Assembly (NCBI RefSeq): GCF_026262625.1
Contig: NZ_SHNN01000001.1
Location: 372,001 to 436,000, forward strand
Length of the DNA stretch: 64,000 nt
Direction: 5' to 3'
Origin: Candidatus Litorirhabdus singularis
GTDB lineage: Bacteria > Pseudomonadota > Gammaproteobacteria > Pseudomonadales > Halieaceae
Shown: one piece after another, positions 11,572-20,364 of the stretch
Numbering within the stretch: position 1 is the first letter of the stretch
Layout of the letters: each line of letters starts with the position of its first letter
The notes under the pieces: generated by a model
The model's input: only the letters and a program-made list of their open reading frames with translations
The model's database searches: none
Told to the model about the DNA's origin: nothing
Program-made: the position numbers and the translations under genes

Positions 11572-12084
11572 TCAATCGCCAACAGGGCGATAGCGCAGAA
11601 TAACGCGGGTTCCTGCGGCGTACTGCTCCATAAAGCGCTCCTCCCACCCAGGCCATTCCTCGGGGTAACGCTCGGCAAAGCTAGTCATCAGGCGCTGATA
11701 GGTGGCAGGGGCACTATCGACGGACACCTGTGCCAGAAACTCCGGTGCATTGCGATAGCGGCCCAGTGACCGCCACACCGGCCCGTAGTCGCCGACCCAA
11801 ATGCGCGCCTGCTGCAGACCCTGCCGCTGAGCTGTGGCCTTCCAGGTTGTGGTTTCGCTGCAAATAATCACGTCACCACCGTCGACAAAAAACCAGACCT
11901 CTCCGTGGCAGCGACTTTCCTCACCATCGGATTTAAGTGGCGAGATATACACTAAAGGGCTCTCTGCCAAAGCCGCTTTGCCAGCAGCCGACACTTGATA
12001 GGCGCTGGCCAACCGCGGCAGAGCAGCAGCAGCTACCAGGGCCGCGGAAGTTTGTAATAGCTGACGTCGCGTAATAGGCTTCAT
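11572..12084 (-). CDS. Tat-signal protein, possible FMN split-barrel (PPOX-like) fold
   Basis: A 170-residue product. The N-terminus T-R-R-Q-L-L-Q-T-S-A-A followed by an alanine-rich hydrophobic stretch ending L-A-S-A looks like a twin-arginine signal, so export of a folded, possibly cofactor-loaded protein is inferred. The mature part has short beta strands (S-P-L-V-Y-I-S-P, E-V-W-F-F-V-D-G, V-I-I-C-S) followed by W-K-A and an I-W-V-G-D-Y-G segment, reminiscent of the pyridoxamine-phosphate-oxidase/F420-nitroreductase split barrel. That assignment is tentative. It lies between the AraC regulator (98 bp upstream) and the small operon genes (84 bp downstream), all on one strand. Confidence 0.7.
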   Translation of the reverse strand: MKPITRRQLLQTSAALVAAAALPRLASAYQVSAAGKAALAESPLVYISPLKSDGEESRCHGEVWFFVDGGDVIICSETTTWKATAQRQGLQQARIWVGDYGPVWRSLGRYRNAPEFLAQVSVDSAPATYQRLMTSFAERYPEEWPGWEERFMEQYAAGTRVILRYRPVGD

Positions 12085-12182
12085 GGTCTTGGTCCCTGAC
12101 TGATTGAGACCCGAGTATAGTCCAGACCTGCAGAAACCTCAGCGCCCGCGGTCTACCAAGGCCTCACTGGGATCAGCGCGTT

Positions 12183-13226
12183 TCATCTGGTTAATACAGC
12201 GGTCTGTGCCGCCACAGTGCTTTCACGCCAGGCTCGCGGCGAGACACCAAGCCACTGTCGAAAAGCACGCCGAAAAGCAGAGGCATCGCTGAAACCTAAC
12301 TGCGCCGCAATCTCAGCAATCGCCAGTTCTGTTCTCAGCAGCAGCTGCTCGGCATTATCACGCAGGCAGCGTTCACGTATCTCGCGAAACGAGGTACCGG
12401 CCGCCGCCAGATGACGCCGAAAAGTCGACAAAGGTATACCCAGGCTGGCGGCCAAGGCCGCTTGGCCAGGCACGGCTTCACTCTGCCTGATCGCCGCATG
12501 CAGCAGCGCCGCGACCTGTTGCGGCAAACTGTTAGCGGTAAATTCAAAAACGCCACAGGGAAACACGGCAAAGAACTCCGCAAAGTCGCCCTGGCTGCGA
12601 ACTACAGGCAGCTCCAGTGCGCTGCGGTCAAACACCAGGGTGTAGCGTGTGCCTCCGGCCAACACCGGCGCGCGGAACAATTTCAAAAAAGCGATAACGT
12701 CATCGCGTTGAATAGCGCCGATACCAACCTGGCGCAACGGCAATTCAACCCCGGTTAGCCACTGAAACAGCTGTTGGAAGGCAAACAGGCCCGTGATATC
12801 CACCAGGCTACTGGCAGTGGTGGTGGCAGGACGTAATGAGTCTAGATAGAAGGTTGCGCTATCACCCTCCTCACGCAACCCGGTGCGTCCGGCGCGCGGG
12901 TCCAGCATGGCGCAAAAGCTCTCACAGATCGCTATCGCTTCGGCCAGATTAACGGCTGACAGCGTGCTGCGGCACATTAGCTCAACCTCGCCACGGGACA
13001 TGGGCGAGTGCTCAGCGGCACCGGCAACCTGCGCCTCCAGCAGCTGCACCACGTCAAGATAATAGCGAGTGAACTCGGGTAAGGATTGAATCCGGGCAGC
13101 CGGACTATGCAAACCCATACCGGCCAGTTCCTGTTCCAGCAGCTGCACCAAGGGCGCAAAGGCCGTCTGCTGGACCTCGCTAAGCCCCATGGGCTGATTG
13201 TTCAACATGTCGCCAGCTCCCATCAA
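12183..13226 (-). CDS. AraC-family transcriptional regulator
   Basis: A 347-residue regulator with a long N-terminal ligand-sensing part (the arabinose-binding-like region found in OruR/ArgR-type AraC proteins) and a C-terminal double helix-turn-helix at about 265-340. The second HTH contains I-A-A-Q-L-G-F-S-D-A-S-A-F-R-R-A-F, a classic AraC signature, followed by G-V-S-P-R-A-W-R. A second in-frame Met (residue 7) is an alternative start. It is divergent from the Baeyer-Villiger-type monooxygenase and heads the minus-strand catabolic run, so it probably controls one or both. The inducer is unknown. Confidence 0.9.
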   Translation of the reverse strand: MMGAGDMLNNQPMGLSEVQQTAFAPLVQLLEQELAGMGLHSPAARIQSLPEFTRYYLDVVQLLEAQVAGAAEHSPMSRGEVELMCRSTLSAVNLAEAIAICESFCAMLDPRAGRTGLREEGDSATFYLDSLRPATTTASSLVDITGLFAFQQLFQWLTGVELPLRQVGIGAIQRDDVIAFLKLFRAPVLAGGTRYTLVFDRSALELPVVRSQGDFAEFFAVFPCGVFEFTANSLPQQVAALLHAAIRQSEAVPGQAALAASLGIPLSTFRRHLAAAGTSFREIRERCLRDNAEQLLLRTELAIAEIAAQLGFSDASAFRRAFRQWLGVSPRAWRESTVAAQTAVLTR

Positions 13227-13349
13227 ACGCCATAAGCAGCATGATAGATTTGGACACTTATGTCACTGTTATCGGTCACTTTAGTCCTATTGGTAGGTCT
13301 AGTTGCAGATTATGGTATCCATCCACTATCAGCGACTGGACCCAAAGAC
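13227..13349. promoter_or_regulatory. divergent promoter region between AraC regulator and monooxygenase
   Basis: About 120 bp separate the two divergent starts if the monooxygenase begins at 13350. It should carry both promoters and the AraC operator. I could not define an operator repeat by eye. The inference rests on gene arrangement only. Confidence 0.4.
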
Positions 13350-14819
13350 ATGGCACAACACGACAAAAAAGCGATCGTAATCGGCGCCGGCATGGCGGGT
13401 ATTCTGGCCGGCATCAAATTGAAAGAAGCGGGTTTCGCCGAGGTAGCGATCTACGAAAAGGCCGACCGCATCGGCGGCACCTGGCGCGAGAACACCTACC
13501 CGGGGCTCACCTGCGACGTGCCCTCCCACCACTACACGTACACCTTTGAACGCAACCCTGACTGGACCCGGCACCTGTCTCCAGGGGCAGAGATACAGGC
13601 CTATTTTGAGCATGTGGTGAAAAAATATGATTTGGAGGAATTACTACACTTTAACCAGCAGGCCACCAGTGCCGAGTTTATCGACGGTCGCTGGCAGCTA
13701 ACCTTCAGCGATGGACACACCGACAGCGCCGACATTCTGATTGCCGCCACCGGGGTATTACACAAACCCAGATTTCCCGATATCGAAGGGCTTGGCAGTT
13801 TCCAGGGAGATTGCTTCCATAGCGCCCGCTGGGACCACAGTGTGTCCGTTGAAGGCAAGCGCATTGGCGTCATCGGCAATGGCTCAACCGGGGTGCAGAT
13901 TATCTCCGCTTTGGCTGGCACCGCCGCCAAAATCGAACACTACGTGCGTCACCCACAGTGGATCATGCCAGTAGAGAACGGGCACTTTTCTGCGGCCGAG
14001 CGCGCCTCCTTTCAGGACCCTGAAGTACTGCATGAGGCAATGCAGTTTGAGATCTACAACAGCGGTGTTGAGCGCTACACCATGGCGATCGTTGATATGG
14101 AGTCCGAAGGCGCGCGGGAAATGGGCGATATCTGCCGCAACAATCTGGAACAGAGCGTCAGCGACCCCGAACTACGCGAACGACTGCGCCCGGACCACGC
14201 ACCGCTGTGCTACCGGCTGATTTTTTCACCCGACTACTATCAGGCCATCCAACACCCGAATGCTGCGCTGGTCACAGAAGGCATAGAACGCATCGAGGCC
14301 AACGGCATTCGCACCCGCGACGGTGAACTTCATGAGCTGGACATTATTGTGCTGGCGACGGGTTTTCACCCTGACACCTTCATGCGCCCAATGAGTTTCA
14401 AGGGTCGCAATGGCGCCAACCTCGACACCCTGTGGGCGGACGGCCCCAGAGCTCACCTGGCGGTCACGCTGCCGGAATTCCCCAACTTCTTCATGCTCAA
14501 CGGCCCCAACGGTCCTGTAGGCAACTTCTCGCTGATCGATATTGCTGAACACCAGTGGAGCTATATCGCTCAGTTTATCGACAAGCTGGTGACCGGCGAG
14601 GCTGACGAAATTTCTCCCAGCATTAGCGCCATGCAGCGCTTTGAAACAGAACGTGAGGCCGCAGCGAAAGAGACCGTATGGTTCAAAGGTGGCTGCAACA
14701 GTTGGTATCTGGACCATAGGGGCATACCCGCCAGCTGGCCCTGGACCTATTCCCGCTTTGTACAGGAAATGTCAGCACCGGTCTGGCAGGACTTTGAATG
14801 CGTTAAACGCAGCGCCTAG
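13350..14819 (+). CDS. flavin-containing monooxygenase, Baeyer-Villiger type
   Basis: An NAD(P)H- and FAD-dependent monooxygenase. The frame is open from 13260, but the first 30 residues are non-homologous. M-A-Q-H-D-K-K-A-I-V-I-G-A-G at 13350 is where the family begins, giving 489 residues. The FAD motif G-A-G-M-A-G is at 12-17. The segment F-Q-G-D-C-F-H-S-A-R-W-D (151-162) fits the Baeyer-Villiger fingerprint F-x-G-x-x-x-H-x-x-x-W-P/D. A second Rossmann motif G-N-G-S-T-G (176-181) binds NADPH. It likely inserts oxygen into a cyclic or long-chain ketone to give an ester or lactone. The divergent AraC gene is the probable regulator. Upstream hydrolases could act on its products. Confidence 0.88.
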   Translation: MAQHDKKAIVIGAGMAGILAGIKLKEAGFAEVAIYEKADRIGGTWRENTYPGLTCDVPSHHYTYTFERNPDWTRHLSPGAEIQAYFEHVVKKYDLEELLHFNQQATSAEFIDGRWQLTFSDGHTDSADILIAATGVLHKPRFPDIEGLGSFQGDCFHSARWDHSVSVEGKRIGVIGNGSTGVQIISALAGTAAKIEHYVRHPQWIMPVENGHFSAAERASFQDPEVLHEAMQFEIYNSGVERYTMAIVDMESEGAREMGDICRNNLEQSVSDPELRERLRPDHAPLCYRLIFSPDYYQAIQHPNAALVTEGIERIEANGIRTRDGELHELDIIVLATGFHPDTFMRPMSFKGRNGANLDTLWADGPRAHLAVTLPEFPNFFMLNGPNGPVGNFSLIDIAEHQWSYIAQFIDKLVTGEADEISPSISAMQRFETEREAAAKETVWFKGGCNSWYLDHRGIPASWPWTYSRFVQEMSAPVWQDFECVKRSA

Positions 14820-14833
14820 CGCACGGTGGCAGA

Positions 14834-14852
14834 CCCGCCTGACTCAGGCGGG
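14834..14852. terminator. GC-rich inverted repeat between convergent genes
   Basis: CCCGCCTGA and TCAGGCGGG around a single central base lie between the monooxygenase and the convergent sirtuin, overlapping the sirtuin stop codon. There is no T-tract on either side, so intrinsic termination is uncertain. Confidence 0.35.
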
Positions 14853-15674
14853 ACTCATCAGCGCCTCGGCAACTTGCGCCAGTACGCCATCGCAATCCCC
14901 GGCGATTTTTAACTGTGCGATAGCATCAGCACGCGTCTCACCCCGATTCAGCAGCGCCAGCGGTTTGCCCAGCTGCGCTGCCAGTCGACAGAAGCGAAAG
15001 CTCGAAAATACCGTCAATGAAGAGCCTACCGCCAGCACCCCATCTGCCGCGGTAATCGCGTCATTGATTTGCGCGACTCGCTGTTTGGGAACCGTACCAC
15101 CAAAAAACACCACATCTGGCATCAGCACGCCGCCGCAAGCTTCACAGGCCGGCACCTTGAACTGGTCGACCACATGCGCGGCTACATCCGCATCGCCATC
15201 TGGCAACAAAGCCCCTGGCTGGCGGGAAACATTCGGGTTGAAGCGTTCCAGTTGCGCTTGCAACGCTTCGCGGTGGACCTGCGCCTCACAACTCAGGCAG
15301 CGCACATTATCCAGCCGCCCGTGCAAATCAACCACCTCGCGATGACCGGCACGCTGGTGCAACCGATCCACATTCTGCGTCACCAACAGGTCAATGAAGC
15401 CAGCCTGCTCCAGCTGCACCAGAGACCTATGACCCGCACCCGGCTGTGAATTACGTACCGCCGGCCAACCCGCCAGGCTGCGACTCCAGTAGCGCTGTCG
15501 TACCTGCGCACTATCAATAAATTCCTGATGTTTAATCGGATCGCTGCGCAGCCAGTTACCCTGATCATCACGGTAGGTGGGTATGCCACTGCGAACAGAC
15601 ATCCCTGCTCCGGTGATTACCACCAGACGCCGATTCTGCCGTATAAAATGGGTTAGCTCTGCAACCAAACTCAA
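14844..15674 (-). CDS. Sir2-family NAD-dependent protein deacylase (sirtuin)
   Basis: A 276-residue sirtuin. G-A-G-M-S-V-R-S-G-I-P (22-32) is the NAD-binding motif, T-Q-N-V-D (99-103) and the catalytic H-G (His118) follow, and two Cys pairs (126/129 and 177/180) form the structural zinc site. The long spacing between the Cys pairs, with an inserted basic/Pro-rich stretch, resembles the class II (SIRT4-like) group more than E. coli CobB. It should remove acetyl or other acyl groups from protein lysines in the cytoplasm using NAD. The downstream (minus-strand) neighbour is 25 bp from the monooxygenase stop. Pirin lies 64 bp upstream on the same strand, so co-transcription is possible. Confidence 0.92.
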   Translation of the reverse strand: MSLVAELTHFIRQNRRLVVITGAGMSVRSGIPTYRDDQGNWLRSDPIKHQEFIDSAQVRQRYWSRSLAGWPAVRNSQPGAGHRSLVQLEQAGFIDLLVTQNVDRLHQRAGHREVVDLHGRLDNVRCLSCEAQVHREALQAQLERFNPNVSRQPGALLPDGDADVAAHVVDQFKVPACEACGGVLMPDVVFFGGTVPKQRVAQINDAITAADGVLAVGSSLTVFSSFRFCRLAAQLGKPLALLNRGETRADAIAQLKIAGDCDGVLAQVAEALMSPA

Positions 15675-15738
15675 ATACCTATCGCTTAATCAACTGTTGC
15701 AGTCTATACGTCCGCGATCGCCCAGCGGACCGCAGCAC

Positions 15739-16578
15739 TCAGGCGACAAAGCGCCCTTCGTTATAATCACTGATAGCCTGCTCGATTTCCGCTTGAGTAT
15801 TCATCACAAAGGGCCCGTACTGAGCTATCGGCTCCCGCAGCGGTGTTGCCGCCAACAACAGGGCGCGAGCACCCTCTCCAGAAGCCCTGACAGCCAGCGC
15901 ATCGCCGCGGTGATAAATGCCCAGCTGACCGGCCTGCAACTCGGTGGTGGAGCCTTCAAACACTAACAATAGCACCGTCTGTGTGGGGTCCACCTTTAGT
16001 TCCCAGCTGGCGCCCGCCTGGAGATCTACGTCGAGATAGGTTGCACGCGTGGTGTTTTCTGCAACGGGCCCCGTCACCACTGTAACCCCACGGGGAACCG
16101 CGCCCGCGATCACTTTAATACGACTACCGCCGCCCAGCTCAAGCACCGGAATCTGATCGCTGGCGTATTCCTGATAGGCGGCAGGCTGCATCTTTTCAGA
16201 CGCTGGCAAATTCAGCCACAACTGGAACCCATGCAAGAGGCCCTCAGTTTGCTCTGGCATCTCTGAATGGATCACACCGGCACCCGCGGTCATCCACTGC
16301 ACTCCGCCGCTACTGATAACGCCCTCATTGCCCAGATGATCACGGTGACGCATGGCGCCATCGAGCATATAGGTAATGGTTTCAAAGCCGCGATGTGGAT
16401 GCGACGGAAAGCCGCCAATGTAGTCGGCTCCGTCCTCAGAATTCATTTCATCCAGCAACAGGAATGGATCCAGTTGCGCATTGACATCACGACCGGCAAT
16501 ACGCCGAATTTTGACACCGTCACCGTCTGCAGTGTCACGAGCGTTGATCACACGTTGCAAGCTTCTGTACTGAGTCAT
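15739..16578 (-). CDS. pirin family protein (YhaK/quercetinase-like)
   Basis: A 279-residue bicupin. The metal site residues are all present: His60 and His62 in P-S-H-P-H-R-G-F-E-T, and His104 and Glu106 in G-V-I-H-S-E-M-P. Pirins bind Fe(II), and some, such as E. coli YhiW/YhaK relatives, have quercetin dioxygenase activity or respond to redox stress. It is 12 bp downstream of the glutathionyl-hydroquinone reductase on the same strand, so one operon is likely. In E. coli, yhaK (pirin), yhaJ (LysR) and yqjG also lie close together, which supports a shared function in quinone/aromatic electrophile stress. Confidence 0.92.
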   Translation of the reverse strand: MTQYRSLQRVINARDTADGDGVKIRRIAGRDVNAQLDPFLLLDEMNSEDGADYIGGFPSHPHRGFETITYMLDGAMRHRDHLGNEGVISSGGVQWMTAGAGVIHSEMPEQTEGLLHGFQLWLNLPASEKMQPAAYQEYASDQIPVLELGGGSRIKVIAGAVPRGVTVVTGPVAENTTRATYLDVDLQAGASWELKVDPTQTVLLLVFEGSTTELQAGQLGIYHRGDALAVRASGEGARALLLAATPLREPIAQYGPFVMNTQAEIEQAISDYNEGRFVA

Positions 16579-16590
16579 TTTCAGTTCCCC

Positions 16591-17583
16591 TCAAGCGGCA
16601 CTAGTGGCTGCACTGGCTAACAACGCCCGCTCATGCGGGCGTGAAAAATCGATTTCCTGTCCCAATGGAATCACACCGGTCGGGTTAATAGTCTTATGGC
16701 TGCCGTAGTAGTGCTGCTTGATATACGGCAAATCTACCGTGGCCGCGATACCCGGCTGCTGGAACAGGTCACGGACATACCCCGACAGATTGGGGTAATC
16801 CTCTATCCGCTGGCGGTTGGTCTTGAAGTGGCCAAAGTAAACCGGGTCAAAACGCAGCAAGGTCGTGAACAGGCGCCAATCGGCCTCGGTAATATGGTCA
16901 CCGGTCAAATAGCGCCGGGTTTCCAGGCGCTGCTCAAGCTCGTCCAAAGCGGTAAACAGTTCACCATAGGCGGTGGCGTAAGCCTCCTGTGAGGTGGCGA
17001 AGCCAGCTCGGTACACCCCGTTGTTGATAGTGGGGTAAATCAGCTCATTCAGGGCGTCGATCTCCGCACGCAGCTCGATCGGATAATAATCGCTGGTATT
17101 GCCGGTAACCCCGTTAAAGGCGCTGTTGAACATGCGGATAATTTCGGCAGATTCGTTGCTGACTATGGTCTCTCTCTGTTTGTCCCACAGTACCGGCACG
17201 GTGACGCGACTGGTGAGGCCGGGCCGGGCTTTGTTGTAGAGTTCAAACAGCTTGTCCATCCCGTAAAGGTGATCGGGGTATTCCTCCGAAAAGGTCCAGC
17301 CCTGGTCGAGCATCAACGCGTCTACCACCGACACTGATATGATGTCGGACAGACCCTTCAGCTCACGCAAGATCAGGGTGCGGTGCGCCCAGGGGCAAGC
17401 CAACGAGACATATAGGTGGTAACGACCAGCTTCCGCCTTAAAACCAGCTGCTCCGCTGGGGCCGGCACTACCATCAGCAGTTATCCAGTTGCGGAAAAGG
17501 CTGTCCTGGCGCTTGAACTCGCCCTGATTAGCCTCAGTCTCATACCATTGATCTGCCCATTTTCCATCGACTAACAAGCCCAT
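16591..17583 (-). CDS. yqjG: S-glutathionyl-(chloro)hydroquinone reductase (Xi-class GST, YqjG-like)
   Basis: A 330-residue Xi-class glutathione transferase. L-A-C-P-W-A-H-R-T places the catalytic cysteine at Cys63, the hallmark of the glutathionyl-hydroquinone reductases YqjG/EcmB and PcpF. It removes glutathione from S-glutathionyl-hydroquinones, releasing the hydroquinone. The length matches the family (about 320-330). V-S-N-E-S-A-E-I-I-R-M-F and the all-alpha C-terminal domain also fit. It heads an operon with the pirin gene and is divergent from the LysR regulator, the expected arrangement for LysR control. Confidence 0.93.
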   Translation of the reverse strand: MGLLVDGKWADQWYETEANQGEFKRQDSLFRNWITADGSAGPSGAAGFKAEAGRYHLYVSLACPWAHRTLILRELKGLSDIISVSVVDALMLDQGWTFSEEYPDHLYGMDKLFELYNKARPGLTSRVTVPVLWDKQRETIVSNESAEIIRMFNSAFNGVTGNTSDYYPIELRAEIDALNELIYPTINNGVYRAGFATSQEAYATAYGELFTALDELEQRLETRRYLTGDHITEADWRLFTTLLRFDPVYFGHFKTNRQRIEDYPNLSGYVRDLFQQPGIAATVDLPYIKQHYYGSHKTINPTGVIPLGQEIDFSRPHERALLASAATSAA

Positions 17584-17699
17584 TTAAACCTCCAATTTTC
17601 ATAAAATTCAAATAATTTAATTCAATGGGGTTAGTATATTCTTGCCCCCAGATATAAATAGCGGTAATTTTAGTTCGTTTAGTTCAAATATTTTGATGT
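17584..17699. promoter_or_regulatory. divergent regulatory region of the GHR-pirin operon and LysR gene
   Basis: An AT-rich 116-bp gap. Two direct copies of ATTCAA sit at 17606-17611 and 17620-17625, and a related TTCAA at 17683-17687. Two such elements about 60 bp apart are compatible with a LysR recognition site and activation site, but I could not fit a perfect T-N11-A palindrome. Low-confidence operator, high-confidence regulatory region. Confidence 0.45.
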
Positions 17700-18587
17700 A
17701 TGAATCCACGCCTGACATTAGACGCCCTTGAGGTTATTGACGCCATTGACCGCAAAGGCAGTTATGCCGCAGCCGCCGCTGTGCTCAACCGGGTGCCGTC
17801 TGCAATTTCCTATACGGTACAGAAGCTGGAACAGGACCTCGGCGTTACCCTATTCCAAAAGGAGGGCCGTCGCGCCGTATTGACCGCTGCCGGTCAACAC
17901 CTGGTTGAGCAGGGTCGTCACCTGCTGGGTGCGGCTGACGACCTGGCTCTGGGCACACGCCAAATAGCGACCGGCTGGGAACCACGCCTGCGCATTGCTA
18001 TCGACACTATTGTGCCCATGCAATACATCCTGCCGCTGGTGGCGCAACTACACGCGGAGCAGCCGACCATTGAGGTCAGACTCACGAGTGAGGTTCTGGC
18101 TGGCACATGGGAGGCGTTAATCGAAAATCGCGTCGACCTGATTGTCGGCGGCATTGGCGACGTTCCCGGACATAAAGGTATTCGCTGTGAGCCTTGGCGG
18201 CAGCTGGAACATGTTTTCGTCGCTGCAGCGCAACACCCTCTGTGCCAACAACCGCAGCCGATCAGTCTCGAAACAGTGCAGCAACACCGGGCCGTAATCG
18301 TCAGCGATACATCCCGCAATGTCTCCCCGCTTTCACGCGGCCTACTCAGCCAGCAGAGTGCGCTTTACGTTCCCTCTATGGCCGCCAAAATTGAAGCCCA
18401 TCGCCAGGGCCTGGGTGTCGGCTATGTACCTCGGGAGCAGGTCGCTGACGATCTAGCCCGCGGCCGGCTCCGAGAACTGCGGCTGACTGAACCCAGAGCG
18501 GCAGAGCCCATCATGCTGGGCTGGAAAATCGGTAACCGTGGTCAAGCCCTGAAGTTTGTGCTGGAGCGCCTGCGAACTCAAGATTGA
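17700..18587 (+). CDS. LysR-family transcriptional regulator (YhaJ-like)
   Basis: A 295-residue LysR regulator. The N-terminal winged HTH is at about 1-65 (S-Y-A-A-A-A-A-V-L-N-R-V-P-S-A-I-S-Y then V-Q-K-L-E-Q-D-L-G-V-T-L-F), followed by a periplasmic-binding-like effector domain from about 90. The N-terminal wording L-D-A-L-E-V-I-D-A-I-D-R-K-G-S-Y is very close to the E. coli YhaJ type. With the divergent YqjG-like gene and the pirin it reproduces the E. coli yqjG-yhaJ-yhaK neighbourhood. E. coli YhaJ has been reported to respond to dinitrotoluene-type aromatics. It ends 8 bp from the convergent sigma factor gene. Confidence 0.92.
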   Translation: MNPRLTLDALEVIDAIDRKGSYAAAAAVLNRVPSAISYTVQKLEQDLGVTLFQKEGRRAVLTAAGQHLVEQGRHLLGAADDLALGTRQIATGWEPRLRIAIDTIVPMQYILPLVAQLHAEQPTIEVRLTSEVLAGTWEALIENRVDLIVGGIGDVPGHKGIRCEPWRQLEHVFVAAAQHPLCQQPQPISLETVQQHRAVIVSDTSRNVSPLSRGLLSQQSALYVPSMAAKIEAHRQGLGVGYVPREQVADDLARGRLRELRLTEPRAAEPIMLGWKIGNRGQALKFVLERLRTQD

Positions 18588-18595
18588 GAGCCGGC

Positions 18596-19876
18596 TCACC
18601 CCTCCGCCAACTCTTCACTCGCCTGCATCAGCTTGGGGTCTTCCCGGAGTTTACTCAGAGCAGTTTTCTCCACCTGACGCACCCATTCACGACTCACAGA
18701 CAACTGCTCTGCCATCTGGGCCAGCGTTAGCGTTTCATAACCATCGAGACCCCAGCGGCCGCGGATAATCTTCTGCTCCAGCTCGGTGAGCTGCGCAAGC
18801 CGCTTGCCAATAAGCCGGTTCAGCATCTGCTGTTCCGCAAGAGCTACGGGTACCTCGGATGTAGGGTCTGGCAGCATAGCCTCGAGAGAACCCTCACTAT
18901 CATCGAACACGGGCTCATCCATGGACACAGTCATATTGGTCAACTGCCGCAGACGTACAACATTCTTGATGCTCATCTGCGCCAACTTGGCGAGCGTCTC
19001 CAGGCCCGGTTCCACTCCGTTGTTCTCGCGATAGTCCATGCGTACCCGGTGCAGGTGATTGACCTCCTGCTGCACATGAGCGGGATATTTGATCAAACTA
19101 CCATTGCCGGCACAGGCGCGCTGGATGTACTGATTAATCCAGTTGTAGGCGTAGGTGGTGAAACGAAACCCGGTGCGATAGTCATATTTTTCCGCAGCAC
19201 GCACCAAGCCTGCCATACCGTTTTGCACCAGATCTGCCAGCGCGACCGACCGCTGCTGGTTATCGCGCGCCAATTTAACGGCCAGGCGCGTGTTATGTAC
19301 CACCAGACGGTCACGGCAAGAGAGATAACGCATTACCGAAAAGTGCAGATTGCAGGCCAGCTTGCTATCCACACGAGCCGGTAGTGAACGCCATTGCGGC
19401 AACCAGAGCTGTAATGCATCTGCGGTAGGGTCATTCAATTGAAAGCCCAGCTGACGCAGCATGATAACGCCGACACCAACCGTCAGCGTCGCAGGCCACT
19501 CTAACCCCTCCAAGGCAGAAAAATACTGCGCCGGCGGGTGTTCCGCGCGCAAAGTCGCAGCACAGGAATCCACCAGAGCCGCCTTCTCACCACCAGTCAG
19601 AATGTCTACCAGGTCGCGGCGCAACTGGAAAAAAATGGCTCTGGATTCAAAGTCCTCAACGGTAGGTGGCTTCGTCTGCACATTTTCACAAAGCTCAGCA
19701 ATCAGGTCGCGACTGGCTTTATCTGCAGTCATCAGCCGCTGACAGCTGCGCAACGCCGCCCACTTTCGTACATCCGCATCACGTTCTTCGACTGCACTCA
19801 GTAGCGGGTATTCACATGCGCGATCCATAATCACACCGATGTTTTCGGGCTCTCTGTGAGCTGGTGTAATTTGCAT
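18596..19876 (-). CDS. sigma-70 family RNA polymerase sigma factor with a large inserted segment
   Basis: A 426-residue sigma factor. I start at the ATG at 19876 because AAGGAGAAGG lies just before it; the open frame runs on to 20014 but is not homologous. A region 1.2-like E-Y-P-L-L-S-A-V-E-E-R-D is at 22-33. A poorly conserved stretch of about 150 residues follows. Regions 2.1-2.4 are at about 188-255 (F-R-F-T-T-Y-A-Y-N-W-I-N-Q-Y-I), region 3 at about 263-330 and region 4 at about 352-412, with the HTH L-A-Q-M-A-E-Q-L-S-V-S-R-E-W-V-R-Q-V-E near 386-404. The insert sits where RpoD has its non-conserved region, but region 1.1 is absent. It is best described as an RpoS/RpoH-like alternative sigma of unknown regulon, possibly controlling the neighbouring polysaccharide or giant-protein loci. 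Confidence 0.9.
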   Translation of the reverse strand: MQITPAHREPENIGVIMDRACEYPLLSAVEERDADVRKWAALRSCQRLMTADKASRDLIAELCENVQTKPPTVEDFESRAIFFQLRRDLVDILTGGEKAALVDSCAATLRAEHPPAQYFSALEGLEWPATLTVGVGVIMLRQLGFQLNDPTADALQLWLPQWRSLPARVDSKLACNLHFSVMRYLSCRDRLVVHNTRLAVKLARDNQQRSVALADLVQNGMAGLVRAAEKYDYRTGFRFTTYAYNWINQYIQRACAGNGSLIKYPAHVQQEVNHLHRVRMDYRENNGVEPGLETLAKLAQMSIKNVVRLRQLTNMTVSMDEPVFDDSEGSLEAMLPDPTSEVPVALAEQQMLNRLIGKRLAQLTELEQKIIRGRWGLDGYETLTLAQMAEQLSVSREWVRQVEKTALSKLREDPKLMQASEELAEG

Positions 19877-20115
19877 AACCTTCTCCTTTTCATGTTTATC
19901 ACCCTTACATACGTAAACCTGTGGCGGGGTAGTCTTGTGCAGAACGCCAATAGGGCAACAGGGTATGGACACTAGCTGGACGTGAAAACAGAACTTTGTA
20001 TCGTAGTCCGGCACGACTCAGCGCTCTGGTTTCATGGGCAAGTACCTTGGCGGATTGCTCCGAACACCCAGACCCCCCGTCTTCGGCGCAGCGACACCCT
20101 GGCAGAAAGCTCATC

Positions 20116-20364
20116 ATGCATTCCTTCAGAAGGTTGCTGTCCGCACTCATGGCCACCTTTGTTGCAGCTTCTGCAAGCGCGCTTCACACCGGAGGCGAAA
20201 CCAGGCTCGACCTCGCAACAGAAGAACGACGTTCAAATTTCCAACGATTTTGCTCCAGCCCGGAGAAAACTATCGGCAACACACGGTGCAGCGCTTTAGC
20301 GTGCTCTGACCAACCAGCAGCAGCCACAAAACGAATTGCTGCCAAGCGTGAAAAATACAATTGA
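20116..20364 (+). CDS. candidate small secreted protein (doubtful)
   Basis: A possible 82-residue product. The first 22 residues look like a signal peptide (M-H-S-F-R-R-L-L, a hydrophobic core, A-S-A-S-A), followed by a polar, Arg-rich tail with three cysteines. I do not recognise a family. There is only a weak AGAAAG-like site upstream. Its 3' part overlaps, in another frame, a fragment that matches a remnant 7.7 kb away, which argues that the region is decayed and this frame may be chance. Confidence 0.28.
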   Translation: MHSFRRLLSALMATFVAASASALHTGGETRLDLATEERRSNFQRFCSSPEKTIGNTRCSALACSDQPAAATKRIAAKREKYN

